From Endozoicomonas sp. ISHI1 (lineage in GTDB: Bacteria; Pseudomonadota; Gammaproteobacteria; Pseudomonadales; Endozoicomonadaceae): a stretch of DNA of 64,000 bases. The DNA lies in NCBI RefSeq assembly GCF_024606225.1, contig NZ_JAGRPU010000021.1, positions 1-64,000 of the forward strand, given 5' to 3'. The position numbers and the translations under genes are program-made. How positions within the stretch are numbered: the stretch's first letter is position 1; each line of letters starts with the position of its first letter. The notes beneath the pieces are model-generated. The model saw nothing but the letters and a program-made list of their open reading frames with translations, had not been told where the DNA came from and made no database searches. Positions 17,039 to 26,218 of the stretch are shown one piece after another.

Positions 17039-17464
17039 ATGTTGAATGTTAAATCGATTGTGTTGTTTGTTGTTTTTTTTATGCCACTGAATGTATCGTG
17101 TGATCTTCTTTTAGAAGATATTCTTCTTAGACAAAAGAGTACTACCGGGATTAGCGTCTGGATTGAATATATAATAGAGGACGTTTTTTATACCCCATCA
17201 CAGAAACGGTCATTAGTAGGGATAATACTAAAAGCTATTTTCGATGATTCGATATTGATTTTTTCTGAAAGGTTCAATGTTTTATCAAGAGTTCTCGGGA
17301 ATGATGAATTGTTAGATAGCCTGTTGGTCTGGATTAACGAGTATGGCAATGATACTGCTCTTATTATATTGGTCAATATAACACTGAGCTTGAGTTATCA
17401 AGATAAAGATCTTAATTGCAGCGATATTACAAGGCACATAAATTTTTATAATGATTATTTTTAG
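17039..17464 (+). CDS. Small secreted or membrane-anchored hypothetical protein
   Basis: 141 residues from ATG 17039 (GGGGA eight bases upstream; the frame is open to a TTG at 17024). The N-terminus MLNVKSIVLFVVFFMPLNVSC is a signal peptide or anchor; the LNVSC end is not a canonical lipobox. The mature part is acidic and rich in Ile/Leu/Asp with two Cys. Strongly AT-rich codon use unlike core genes nearby. No family recognised. It sits in the same AT-rich island as the exported RNA ligase. Confidence 0.5.
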   Translation: MLNVKSIVLFVVFFMPLNVSCDLLLEDILLRQKSTTGISVWIEYIIEDVFYTPSQKRSLVGIILKAIFDDSILIFSERFNVLSRVLGNDELLDSLLVWINEYGNDTALIILVNITLSLSYQDKDLNCSDITRHINFYNDYF

Positions 17465-17568
17465 TGATTAAAAAACATCGTTTCAGTCTTCTGTTTATGA
17501 CCTTGAAAATTATGCAGCTGTTGGGAAAGAGCTTCAAAAAAAATACTCGAGCAAGCTGATGTTGTCTC

Positions 17569-17626
17569 GTTCTCACGCTCATGAGGTAGCTTAACGGTTT
17601 TGCAACACCCTCAGGAGCGTGGGAAC
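17569..17626. repeat. Inverted repeat, GTTCCCACGCTC-type element
   Basis: Left arm 17569-17586 (GTTCTCACGCTCATGAGG) pairs with right arm 17609-17626 (CCTCAGGAGCGTGGGAAC) with two mismatches and a 22-bp loop. The GTTCCCACGCTC core resembles short palindromic repeats scattered through many gammaproteobacterial genomes. It lies between convergent genes and could also act as a bidirectional transcription stop. Confidence 0.75.
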
Positions 17627-17646
17627 AACTCAATAATTTTACTCAT

Positions 17647-19512
17647 TTATTGATATGTCTTAGGCCGTATAAGTTCATTTATTGCTTTAAATAATTCCCC
17701 AATTAAAAGCTTCCACTGCTTAACATCGTTCACTTTATCCTTTGCGGTTAACTCATTTTCTCTTTTATATTCATCTAAAATATCCTGAAGAAATTCGCCT
17801 CTGATTTTATTATTGTTCTTTTTTGTTAATTCACCTGACTTGGAAGTAACGGAATCAAGACGGTTTTCTGTAACTTTTGCAAGAAGTGAAGCAAGTAGAA
17901 TCTGGTTTTCTTCACTGATGTGTTGGACTTTTTTAGTTTTAGGTAATGCTTTTTTTGAATTGGTTTCATCAAAGTTCGAATTTTTTATTTTTAAAATAAC
18001 GGGTTGATGATATTTTAAAAATTTGGGCTCAACAGGTTTAATGACAACACCTTCTGCAATGTCAGCAGTTTGACTATGAAGACTTTTAAAAACCGGGTTG
18101 TAAGAAAGAGCGTCTTCAAAGGAGTCACACATTTTTAACTCTATAACGGTAGGGATACCCGTCGCCAAAGTCCATTGTTTAAAAGTGTTATAATCTATTT
18201 TTTGTTTGTTGACGAAAATGTCGAAAGCTGCAAATTTGATATTGTCCTGGTAAAAAATTTGTTTCTGTATAGATTTGCCATAGAGTTCGCCCGTGACATT
18301 TAAAATGTCTCCTTCTTTACAGAACTTTCGGTACATATCAAGAATCATTTCTCTGTATTGTTCATATACTGGGCGGTGATTAAAAAACTTTTCATCATCG
18401 CCCACCCAGTCATTCCTCCTACCCACCCTGACAACGGTGCCATCAGTCCAGAAGCTGTAATTACAGCCATGAATTTTTTCAAGTACTACCCATGGCAGGT
18501 CGTGCTCATCATTTTCTTCAATGAGTGCTCTGATGGCATCAAGGACCTTTTGATTCGAACTGTTTTCTATTGAGTGATAGGAATTGAATTGTTCGGATAA
18601 AGGTTTTTTGAGCGTTTCATCCGCATCTTCATCCGAGGCTGAGGCTTCTGATCGAAGCGTGGAAGTTGAAGCAGCTTCGGCTCCGGTAGAGGAGTTTGTT
18701 GTTGTGGTAGTAGTGCTTTCTGAGTTGGTGGCATCACTTTGTGTAGACGAAGTGGTTGTCTGCTTTTCCTGTTGCCTGTCATTGTCGTTTTTTTTCTCAG
18801 GGCTATCAGCCACTTTTCTGATAATCTGCTCAAAAAAACCGGATTCGGAACTATTGTCTTTTCCTTTTGGGTAAACCCTGATGGTATCCGGTGCTTCAAA
18901 GTCAAGGTCAATATAATCTCCCCCGGACGCTACTGAGGACACAGGAGGTAACATAGGGATAGAGGCAGTCGCATAAAACGTATGTTGAGTCTCCTGATAA
19001 AGCTCTATCTCAGAGTGAGTGATCGTTTTAGGGTTGTATTCCGTTGGCAAGTAATTCAGTGTGGGCGTTGGAAGAACTATGGTTTTATCGATTACAGTGG
19101 TTGCCAGTGATATGACGCTGTCGTTCAGTAGTTGAAATCCTCTGGTTTGGTCAATGCTTTGAATGCCTGAGGCCGTTGGGGTTGGTTCAATCAGTAGTGG
19201 AAAATAAATAGTGTCTGGCAAGTTGTTTTTGTAGGTGTAAATTTCTATCTTGTCTGGTTCTATTTCTATTTTTTGAACACCTTTATTATTCATTGCCAGA
19301 GACAAAGGATTGCTGTTATGAATTAATTCGTTGTTTCTAAACAGGGCTTTATCTCCCTGAACCTGAACTTCCAACCCTCCCATTCTCCCAACAAAAACAG
19401 CCTCGGAAGATTGTGCATTATTTGAAAGTATTGAGCCTGTAATAATGGACAGCACACCAAGAGACAGGCCATTGAGTACCCTAAAAAGCATCGTCGTAAA
19501 TCCTGAGTTCAT
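17647..19512 (-). CDS. Exported T4 Rnl2-type RNA ligase with long N-terminal extension
   Basis: 621 residues. Signal peptide at about 1-36 (LFRVLNGLSLGVLSIITGSIL then polar NNAQSSEA). Residues 40-215 are an unrecognised beta-rich region; 240-300 is a Thr/Ser-rich linker. Residues 305-621 follow T4 RNA ligase 2 end to end. The FNSYHSIEN start is followed by motif I EKIHG (catalytic Lys 346), motif Ia VGRRNDW, GELYGK, motif III AAFDIF (about 428-433), motif IV EGVVIKP (487-493) and motif V ILKIKNSNF (506-514). The Rnl2-specific C-terminal helical domain (VTENRLDSVTSK, FLQDILDE) is present. Rnl2 enzymes seal 3'-OH/5'-phosphate nicks in double-stranded RNA using ATP. Export is inferred from the N-terminus. 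ATG 19491 (M8, AGGA upstream) is an alternative start. AT-rich; probably acquired. Confidence 0.82.
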   Translation of the reverse strand: MNSGFTTMLFRVLNGLSLGVLSIITGSILSNNAQSSEAVFVGRMGGLEVQVQGDKALFRNNELIHNSNPLSLAMNNKGVQKIEIEPDKIEIYTYKNNLPDTIYFPLLIEPTPTASGIQSIDQTRGFQLLNDSVISLATTVIDKTIVLPTPTLNYLPTEYNPKTITHSEIELYQETQHTFYATASIPMLPPVSSVASGGDYIDLDFEAPDTIRVYPKGKDNSSESGFFEQIIRKVADSPEKKNDNDRQQEKQTTTSSTQSDATNSESTTTTTTNSSTGAEAASTSTLRSEASASDEDADETLKKPLSEQFNSYHSIENSSNQKVLDAIRALIEENDEHDLPWVVLEKIHGCNYSFWTDGTVVRVGRRNDWVGDDEKFFNHRPVYEQYREMILDMYRKFCKEGDILNVTGELYGKSIQKQIFYQDNIKFAAFDIFVNKQKIDYNTFKQWTLATGIPTVIELKMCDSFEDALSYNPVFKSLHSQTADIAEGVVIKPVEPKFLKYHQPVILKIKNSNFDETNSKKALPKTKKVQHISEENQILLASLLAKVTENRLDSVTSKSGELTKKNNNKIRGEFLQDILDEYKRENELTAKDKVNDVKQWKLLIGELFKAINELIRPKTYQ

Positions 19513-19886
19513 CAGCAGAGTTGAAAAGATTAGCCTATTCTCTGGAAAGCTCTACGCTCACTCAGAATTAAATGTTCAGGGCCTGAAAAAGGTACTTAAG
19601 TGCTGATTGATTTTTTGTCCCATTGCCTCATTACTATGCTGAAGCGCGCAGCGAGTCAATGGATAAAGCGGCATGGGTGCTATCAAAAGAAAAGTCTGCC
19701 TCCTCATAAATGAATAACCTTTATAGGTCAGCAGTGATGTGAAGTCATACAAAGTGAGTTCAGGCAATGATTGAGAACAATCCAGAAGCAGTTGTTCTTA
19801 TCTTCTTTTTCTACAGAATCGTTAGCTGCTATTGAAAAAAATAGAATCTGTACCACCCTTACATTTTTTGTAAAAAGGTATAGAAG
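19513..19886. other. Intergenic, AT-rich, no gene seen
   Basis: A 63-codon minus-strand frame (19576-19767) has no ribosome-binding sequence and no recognisable family; I do not call it. The stretch probably carries the divergent promoters for the RNA ligase and the secreted protein at 19887. Confidence 0.4.
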
Positions 19887-20384
19887 ATGTTTAGACTCAG
19901 GCTGATATTGTCAGTAGCTATTATGATGAGCACGTCATCAGGAGCTTTCGCAATAACGAAGACAATGGAGTGTGTTGAAAATAATGAAGGATCGCTATTT
20001 TACGAACAGCAATTCAGGTTGAAGCCACCAATTTCTATTAATGGAAAAAGAGTCCACTATATAAAATTAAGATCAGCACTAAAGGTTGCAACAGAGTTAG
20101 GAACCGATGAACCATTCTCCATTGTAGGGAGGGGGATGAGGATATACGCAGGCGAAAATTCCGAAGAGGGGCTATTAATAAGACAGTTGGATGGAACGAC
20201 AGATCCAAATGAAATAATTTCACAGGTTTCGCAACTGAGTGGATACAATACTGATTGTGTTATCGACTACTCAAATAAACTTGATGAAAAGCTGCCGTTA
20301 TTCAACGCTGGAAATCCAATGGCTGAACTTTATAGGTTCAAAGCCAAATTTGTTCCCTGGCCCTATGACGCCAGCAACTTTTAG
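19887..20384 (+). CDS. Secreted hypothetical protein
   Basis: 165 residues with a clear signal peptide (MFRLRLILSVAIMMSTSSGAFA, cleavage likely after residue 22). The mature protein has two Cys (about 29 and 124) that could form a disulphide. No repeats or membrane segments. I recognise no family. ATG 19887 has a weak AGAAG ribosome-binding sequence. Divergent from the RNA ligase and in the same AT-rich accessory patch. Confidence 0.6.
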   Translation: MFRLRLILSVAIMMSTSSGAFAITKTMECVENNEGSLFYEQQFRLKPPISINGKRVHYIKLRSALKVATELGTDEPFSIVGRGMRIYAGENSEEGLLIRQLDGTTDPNEIISQVSQLSGYNTDCVIDYSNKLDEKLPLFNAGNPMAELYRFKAKFVPWPYDASNF

Positions 20385-20573
20385 CGCGCAGTCGACAAAT
20401 TGAGAGCACATAGAACAAATGCTTCCAGTTCTTTCCGGGTCTTTGCCGCTCGGCTGAAGCAGATATTGATGGTTTTTTTAATATTGCTGGTGGACTTTTT
20501 TCAGGTCCCTCGCTCAATGGCGGCGTAATCGTACGAATCACGCAGTGTTGACTCATACGCGGTGGTGTGGGGC

Positions 20574-20597
20574 GAGCGTAGCCAGAAAGCTACGCTC
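20574..20597. terminator. Hairpin between convergent genes
   Basis: Perfect GAGCGTAGC / GCTACGCTC stem with a 6-base loop, 14 bp downstream of the ettA stop. No strong T-run on either side, so termination is plausible rather than certain. Confidence 0.45.
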
Positions 20598-20611
20598 TAA
20601 ACGTCTGACAA

Positions 20612-22288
20612 TCAAGCATCAATACGCTTGTATTTGATGCGGTGGGGGCCTGCAGCTTCTTCACCCAGGCGCTCCTTGCGATCGGCTTCGTACTCAGTGT
20701 AGTTGCCTTCAAAGAAGGTGACTTTGGAATCGCCTTCATACGCCAGGATATGAGTAGCAACACGATCCAGGAACCAGCGATCGTGAGAGATCACCATGGC
20801 GCAGCCCGGGAAAGCCAGAAGTGCATCTTCCAGGGCACGCAGGGTTTCTACATCAAGGTCGTTGGAGGGCTCGTCGAGTAGTAGTACATTGCCGCCTTCT
20901 TTCAGTGTCGCTGCCAGTTGCAGTCGTCCACGCTCACCACCGGAGAGTTCACCCACGCGTTTCTGCTGGTCGCCACCTTTGAAGTTGAACCGACCAATAT
21001 ACTTACGGGACTGCATTTCGTATCCATTGATGCGCAGGATGTCCTGGCCATCGGAGATCGCTTCGAAAACCGTCTTGTCATCTTTCAGCTCGTCACGCAT
21101 CTGCTGAACATTAGAGATTTTGATCGTCTCACCGTGTTCAATGGTTCCGGAATCAGGCTGTTCGTCTCCGGTAATCATCCTGAACAGTGTGGTTTTACCG
21201 GCACCGTTACCACCGATAATACCGACAATAGCGCCCTTGGGAATGCTGAAACTCAGGTCGTCGATCAGCAGGCGATCACCAAAGCCTTTGGAAACATGAT
21301 TGAATTCCAGAACTTTATCGCCCAGACGCGGGCCAGGTGGAATGTAGATTTCGTTGGTTTCGTTACGGGCCTGAAATTCCTGTGACTGCATTTCTTCAAA
21401 GCGCGCCAGACGTGCCTTGGATTTAGACTGACGACCTTTGGTGTTGGAGCGTGACCATTCCAGTTCCTGCTGCATTGCTTTACGATGAGCGTCCTGCTGC
21501 TTGCTTTCCTGTTCAAGTCGAGCTTCTTTCTGCTCCAGCCAGTCACTGTAGTTACCTTCCCACGGAATACCATGACCACGGTCCAGTTCCAGAATCCAGC
21601 CCGCTGCGTTATCCAGAAAGTAACGGTCGTGGGTAATAGCCACAACGGTTCCCGGATATTCAACAAGGAAGCGCTCGAGCCAGGCAACTGATTCGGCATC
21701 CAGGTGGTTAGTAGGTTCGTCCAGCAACAACATTTCGGGGCTGGAGAGCAACAGGCGACAAAGTGCTACACGACGGCGTTCACCGCCAGACAGCTTGTCT
21801 ACGACAGCGTCCCATTCAGGAAGACGCAAGGCGTCGGCAGCAACGTCCAGTTTGCGCTCCAGGTTGTGGGCATCCGCCGCCTGAATAATGTTTTCCAGTC
21901 TGGCCTGTTCTGCCGCCAGGGCATCAAAGTCGGCATCTGGCTCGGCGTAGGCGGCGTAAACCGCTTCCAGCTTGTCCTGAGCTTCCTTGATTTCACCCAG
22001 GGCTTCTTCCACTACTTCACGAACCGTTTTACCGGGTGTCAGTTGAGGCTCCTGAGGCAGATAGCCAACCTTCAGGTTGGGTTGCGGACGGGCTTCACCA
22101 TCAAATTCCTGGTCAACACCGGCCATGATGCGCAGCAGAGTGGACTTACCGGCACCGTTCAGACCCAGGACACCAATTTTGGCACCGGGGAAAAAAGAGA
22201 GGGAAATGTCTTTAAGAATCTGGCGCTTCGGGGGAACGGTCTTGCTCACCCGATTCATGGTATAGACGTATTGTGACAATTTAGGCAT
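20612..22288 (-). CDS. ettA: Energy-dependent translational throttle protein EttA
   Basis: ABC-F ATPase that binds the ribosomal E site and gates elongation according to ADP/ATP ratio. 558 residues against about 555 in E. coli. Two ATP-binding cassettes: Walker A GLNGAGKST and GGNGAGKTT, signatures LSGGERRRVALCRLL and LSGGERGRLQL, and the inter-domain linker with the EWSRSNTKGRQSKSKARL arm. ATG 22288 is chosen because the N-terminus MPKLSQYVYTM then matches family starts; the frame is open further upstream but the extra residues do not fit the family. No membrane domain. Confidence 0.96.
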   Translation of the reverse strand: MPKLSQYVYTMNRVSKTVPPKRQILKDISLSFFPGAKIGVLGLNGAGKSTLLRIMAGVDQEFDGEARPQPNLKVGYLPQEPQLTPGKTVREVVEEALGEIKEAQDKLEAVYAAYAEPDADFDALAAEQARLENIIQAADAHNLERKLDVAADALRLPEWDAVVDKLSGGERRRVALCRLLLSSPEMLLLDEPTNHLDAESVAWLERFLVEYPGTVVAITHDRYFLDNAAGWILELDRGHGIPWEGNYSDWLEQKEARLEQESKQQDAHRKAMQQELEWSRSNTKGRQSKSKARLARFEEMQSQEFQARNETNEIYIPPGPRLGDKVLEFNHVSKGFGDRLLIDDLSFSIPKGAIVGIIGGNGAGKTTLFRMITGDEQPDSGTIEHGETIKISNVQQMRDELKDDKTVFEAISDGQDILRINGYEMQSRKYIGRFNFKGGDQQKRVGELSGGERGRLQLAATLKEGGNVLLLDEPSNDLDVETLRALEDALLAFPGCAMVISHDRWFLDRVATHILAYEGDSKVTFFEGNYTEYEADRKERLGEEAAGPHRIKYKRIDA

Positions 22289-22474
22289 CCATAATAGGTT
22301 TGACTGAAACCCCGGAATAATAGCACTTTTGAGGCTTTTCTGTATGCTCGTACCTACTGTCAATAATGTCAAACTCTCGGGCAAAATCCCGACCGCAATG
22401 GTGCCTGCAACTGCAGTCCATTTTGATTCCCTTCTGGTTTACGCCTAGAGTGGTAGGGCAATGGAGGATTTTTT

Positions 22475-22933
22475 ATGGAAAACCTGTATGACACTGACTT
22501 CTATAGCTGGTCCTATCGTCAGGCCGAGTTGATTAAGCAAGGACGCTTTGATGAGCTTGATATTGCCAACCTGGTAGAGGAAATTGAAGATATGGGCAAG
22601 GCTCAGTATCAGGCTTTACGCAGTTGTACTAAAGAATTGCTCCTGCACCTGCTCAAATGGCAAATACAGTCCGGAAAAGACGATCAGCACACAATGACGG
22701 ACTGGTACAGGAGCTGGCTGGTCAGCGTCGCTAAACAACGAGGCGTCATCCTCGATCTTCTCGAAGATAACCCCAGCCTAAACAGTAAGATTGATGAGGT
22801 CTTACCAAAAGCTTATCGGTCTGCAAAGAGGGATGCAGCGGCTGACATGAAATATAAGCCCGATGATTTCCCGGCTGAGTGCCCCTGGAGCTTTGAGCAA
22901 ATCATGACTGAGGACTGGCTGCCGGAAAGTTAA
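22475..22933 (+). CDS. DUF29 family protein
   Basis: 152 residues matching the DUF29 family: YDTDFYSWSYRQAELIKQGRFDELD, LVEEIEDMGKAQYQAL, HLLKWQIQ and the CPWSFEQIM end. DUF29 proteins are small helical proteins of unknown function, frequent in cyanobacteria and present in proteobacteria. Start ATG 22475 has a strong GGAGG ribosome-binding sequence. Monocistronic, between ettA (divergent) and glyA. Confidence 0.85.
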   Translation: MENLYDTDFYSWSYRQAELIKQGRFDELDIANLVEEIEDMGKAQYQALRSCTKELLLHLLKWQIQSGKDDQHTMTDWYRSWLVSVAKQRGVILDLLEDNPSLNSKIDEVLPKAYRSAKRDAAADMKYKPDDFPAECPWSFEQIMTEDWLPES

Positions 22934-23055
22934 GTCAGGGCCCATGAGCCTTGCTCAAATTGACATGAAACTTTTTCGATACGAAATCCTGAACAGGTGT
23001 ATTAGAATGGTCGCCGAAAAACCTCATTAACAGGCAACATTCCGAGGAATCATTA

Positions 23056-24309
23056 ATGTTCAGAAAGGACATGTCCATCGCTGAGTTCGACCCTGAACTC
23101 AAGGCTGCTATCGATGCTGAAACGGTTCGCCAGGAAGAGCACATCGAGCTGATTGCTTCCGAAAATTACACTAGCCCCAGAGTGATGGAAGCACAAGGGT
23201 CTGTCCTGACCAATAAATACGCAGAAGGTTACCCGGGTAAGCGCTACTACGGTGGCTGTGAGCATGTTGATGTCACTGAACAGCTGGCTATTGATCGCGC
23301 TAAAGAGCTGTTTGGTGCCAGCTACGCTAACGTTCAGCCTCATTCCGGCTCTCAGGCCAATGCGGCGGTCTACATGGCTCTGATTAAGCCCGGTGACAAG
23401 GTTCTGGGTATGAGTCTGGCTCACGGAGGCCACTTGACTCACGGTGCCAAGGTCAGTTTTTCCGGTCGCATTTATGAAGCAGTTCAGTACGGACTGAACC
23501 CTGAAACCGGTGAGATCGACTATCAGGAAGTTGAGCGTCTGGCGGATGAGCACAAGCCAAAAATGATCGTTGCAGGCTTCTCTGCCTACTCCCGTGTTGT
23601 GGACTGGCAGCGCTTCCGTGATATTGCCGACAAGGTAGGTGCTTACCTGCTGGTCGATATGGCTCACGTGGCTGGCCTGGTGGCTGCTGGTGTTTACCCG
23701 TCTCCTGTAGGCATTGCCGATGTCGTCACGACAACTACTCACAAAACACTGGGTGGTCCCCGTGGCGGCCTGATTTTGGCTAACGATAATGAAGAGCTGA
23801 ATAAGAAGTTTAACTTTGCTGTATTCCCTGAGTCTCAGGGTGGTCCTCTGTGCCATGTGATTGCAGCCAAGGCGGTTTGCTTCAAGGAAGCGATGTCCGA
23901 TGACTTCAAGACTTACCAGCAGCAGGTTGTGAGAAATGCTCAGGCGATGACCCGCGTGATGCTTGAGCGTGGTATCAAAATTGTCTCTGGCGGTACCGAC
24001 GATCACCTGTTCCTGATGGATCTGATCGGTAAAGAGTACACTGGTAAAGACGCTGAAGCGGCACTGGGTGAAGCTAACATTACTGTCAACAAGAATGCGG
24101 TTCCAAACGATCCGCGCTCACCCTTTGTCACCAGTGGTCTGCGTATTGGTACTCCAGCCATTACCCGCCGTGGTTTCAACGAAGAAGATTCCGCTGCTCT
24201 GGCGGGGTGGATCTGCGACGTACTGGAAAACATCGGTAATGAGCAGGTTGTAGCGGATGTAAAGGTGAATGTTCTGGCAATTTGCAAGCGTCTGCCTGTA
24301 TACAGCTAA
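23056..24309 (+). CDS. glyA: Serine hydroxymethyltransferase
   Basis: PLP enzyme converting serine and tetrahydrofolate to glycine and 5,10-methylene-THF. 417 residues. Folate/PLP motifs [47 protein letters not shown] and the PLP lysine 230 in [17 protein letters not shown] 23056 has GAGGA seven bases upstream. Supplies the one-carbon units used by MetF later in the window. Residue 180 is Arg in [10 protein letters not shown], where the family often has other residues; probably neutral. No glycine riboswitch is seen in the short leader. Confidence 0.97.
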   Translation: MFRKDMSIAEFDPELKAAIDAETVRQEEHIELIASENYTSPRVMEAQGSVLTNKYAEGYPGKRYYGGCEHVDVTEQLAIDRAKELFGASYANVQPHSGSQANAAVYMALIKPGDKVLGMSLAHGGHLTHGAKVSFSGRIYEAVQYGLNPETGEIDYQEVERLADEHKPKMIVAGFSAYSRVVDWQRFRDIADKVGAYLLVDMAHVAGLVAAGVYPSPVGIADVVTTTTHKTLGGPRGGLILANDNEELNKKFNFAVFPESQGGPLCHVIAAKAVCFKEAMSDDFKTYQQQVVRNAQAMTRVMLERGIKIVSGGTDDHLFLMDLIGKEYTGKDAEAALGEANITVNKNAVPNDPRSPFVTSGLRIGTPAITRRGFNEEDSAALAGWICDVLENIGNEQVVADVKVNVLAICKRLPVYS

Positions 24310-24457
24310 TCTGAGACTGCTTTTCAACTGAAGACCGCTGATCTGAAACGGGTCAGTGGGCTTCTCACACTTCTCGCTTCATTGCTGCAAAGTGTTGGTA
24401 ATTCTGCAAGGGTGAATTATGATGGAAGACTCACTCTGAAGAACGTTTCCATTACCC

Positions 24458-24919
24458 ATGCACTGCCCTTTTTGCAACGCTGTCGATACCAAAGTCATTG
24501 ATTCCCGCCTGGTGGCAGATGGAAACCAGGTGCGCCGTCGTCGTGAATGTTTGACTTGCAGTGAACGATTTACGACTTATGAAATGGCAGAGTTGTTGAT
24601 TCCCAGACTGGTCAAGAGAGATGGTTCCCGTGAACCCTTCAATGAAGAAAAGTTACGTGCGGGCATGTCTAAGGCTCTGGAAAAACGCCCTGTCAGCATG
24701 GAACAGATCGAAGAGTCAGTGACCCGTATCAAGCTTCGGCTCCGGGCCACCGGTGAGCGGGAAATCAAATCTCTGGTTCTGGGTGAAGAAGTCATGCATG
24801 AACTTCGGGAACTCGACGAAATCGCCTACATCCGGTTTGCCTCCGTTTATCGTCACTTCAAGGATCTGAATGAATTCCGGGAAGAGATTGAACGACTGGA
24901 GACGACTGATAAGCACTGA
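24458..24919 (+). CDS. nrdR: Transcriptional repressor NrdR
   Basis: Represses ribonucleotide reductase genes in response to ATP/dATP. 153 residues. N-terminal zinc ribbon (Cys 3, 6, 31 and 34: MHCPFC...ECLTC) and an ATP-cone domain from about residue 49 ([17 protein letters not shown]). In most gammaproteobacteria ribD follows directly; here it is about 5.1 kb further on, behind an accessory block. The stop codon lies inside a terminator stem. Confidence 0.96.
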   Translation: MHCPFCNAVDTKVIDSRLVADGNQVRRRRECLTCSERFTTYEMAELLIPRLVKRDGSREPFNEEKLRAGMSKALEKRPVSMEQIEESVTRIKLRLRATGEREIKSLVLGEEVMHELRELDEIAYIRFASVYRHFKDLNEFREEIERLETTDKH

Positions 24920-24953
24920 GGTCATTGCTGACCTCAGTGCAGAGTTTTCGTTT
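24913..24953 (+). terminator. Terminator of nrdR
   Basis: Perfect 12-bp stem GCACTGAGGTCA / TGACCTCAGTGC with a TTGC loop (24913-24940), then a T-rich stretch (TTTTCGTTT). The stem includes the nrdR stop. It would cut any transcription from nrdR towards the downstream rib genes. Confidence 0.8.
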
Positions 24954-24954
24954 A

Positions 24955-25968
24955 TCAGCTAATGATAGAGAGGGCCAGCACACCCATATAGGTGGTAAAT
25001 GCAGCAAGAATAATGGCGCTCTTATAGCGCGGTACTCTGCTGCAAGTGACCCTTCCCAGGGTCATGGATGATGAGCTTGTTTCGTCGCGATCCATTGCCA
25101 AACTGGTGACTATGCAAATCGCCAGAAGCGCAGTAAGCCCCGCCATTGCCAGACCATCTCTCTGTAGAACCGATGAATCAATTGCCAGTCCGCCGCTGAG
25201 AATCCCGGGAAAAGCCAGAACCCCCAACAGGTTGAATATATTGGAGCCAATAACCGTGGCCATGACCAGATCAAACAGACCCTTTCGGGCACTGGCCAAA
25301 GCAGCAGCCATTTCTGGCAGACTGGTTCCGAAGGCGATGACGGTAAGGCCGATAATCATTTCACTGATACCGAATGAGCGGGCCAGTTCACTGGCACCCC
25401 AAACCAGCAATTTTGAACTGCCCATAAGCAAGGCCAGCAGAACCAGACTTTCCACAACGGCGCGGGTGGTAGAAATAGAGAGAATAACCACTTCGTCTTC
25501 ATCTTCATTGTCACCACCGGAATGTTTTGCCAGATAGTAGCAATAAGCGAGCAGGGCCCCGGCCAGGATAAAGCCGTCCATCTGGCTGAGGTCGCCATCG
25601 AGCATTAGAGCCATTGCGAAAGCGACGACCAGCACTAAAAGCGGTAGCTCACGGGTAATAATGCGACGGCTGACTACTAAGGGGTAAATAATTCCGCACA
25701 ATGCCAGCACCAAACCGATATTGATGATGTTAGAGCCAAGGGCATTACCAATGGCAATACCGGCAGAACCGTCCAGTGCGGCAACAGAAGATACCAGAAG
25801 TTCTGGTGCTGAAGTACCAAAGGCAACAATGGTCATGCCAATGGTGAGAATGGACATACCCAGTCGAGAGGCCAGGGTAGAAGCTACTTCGATCAAACGA
25901 TCAGCGCTGGTGGATAGAACAACAAAGCCCACCGCTATAGCGGCAACAAAGGAAAGAATTTCAATCAT
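24955..25968 (-). CDS. Calcium/sodium antiporter of the CaCA family, YrbG-like
   Basis: Inner-membrane cation exchanger, about 337 residues from ATG 25968, with roughly ten membrane segments. The two inverted alpha-repeats that form the ion site are present: AFGTSAPELLVSSVAA...GNALGSNIINIG and AFGTSLPEMAAALAS...ATVIGSNIFNL. An acidic loop (GGDNEDEDE, about 165) separates the halves. The ATG is chosen because the protein then aligns with E. coli YrbG; in-frame TTG (26004) and GTG (25995) starts lie upstream. Convergent with nrdR and the first gene of the block that separates nrdR from ribD. Confidence 0.88.
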   Translation of the reverse strand: MIEILSFVAAIAVGFVVLSTSADRLIEVASTLASRLGMSILTIGMTIVAFGTSAPELLVSSVAALDGSAGIAIGNALGSNIINIGLVLALCGIIYPLVVSRRIITRELPLLVLVVAFAMALMLDGDLSQMDGFILAGALLAYCYYLAKHSGGDNEDEDEVVILSISTTRAVVESLVLLALLMGSSKLLVWGASELARSFGISEMIIGLTVIAFGTSLPEMAAALASARKGLFDLVMATVIGSNIFNLLGVLAFPGILSGGLAIDSSVLQRDGLAMAGLTALLAICIVTSLAMDRDETSSSSMTLGRVTCSRVPRYKSAIILAAFTTYMGVLALSIIS

Positions 25969-26218
25969 ATCAATAGGTGAGAGGGCTTCTGACACAGTCA
26001 GCAATCACCAGGCCCTCATAAACCAGTGCTGCCAACCGAGTCTCGCCAAACAATGTGTTGCCACACTGTCGTATACGCCACAGTCGAATGACCAATGATG
26101 TTGACGTATACACCTGCTGTCTGCCAGGCAGGCTACTCCCCCGAGTGATGGGTGAGTATATTGAGTTAAGAGGCCGATATCCAGAGGAATTACCGAAGCA
26201 GTGATTGAAATTTCCGGG
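25969..26218. other. Intergenic 250 bp
   Basis: Holds the possible alternative starts of the exchanger and the 3' flank of the carboxypeptidase. No gene or strong hairpin seen. Confidence 0.4.

Noticed and set aside
19576-19767. 63-codon minus-strand frame
   Set aside because: Considered as a transposase remnant, but there is no recognisable domain and no ribosome-binding site.
20338-20556. 72-codon minus-strand frame after the secreted protein
   Set aside because: Overlaps the end of the gene at 19887-20384; basic, low-quality composition and no family.
23053-24006. 317-codon minus-strand frame opposite glyA
   Set aside because: Antisense shadow of a highly biased housekeeping gene; no family match, no ribosome-binding site.
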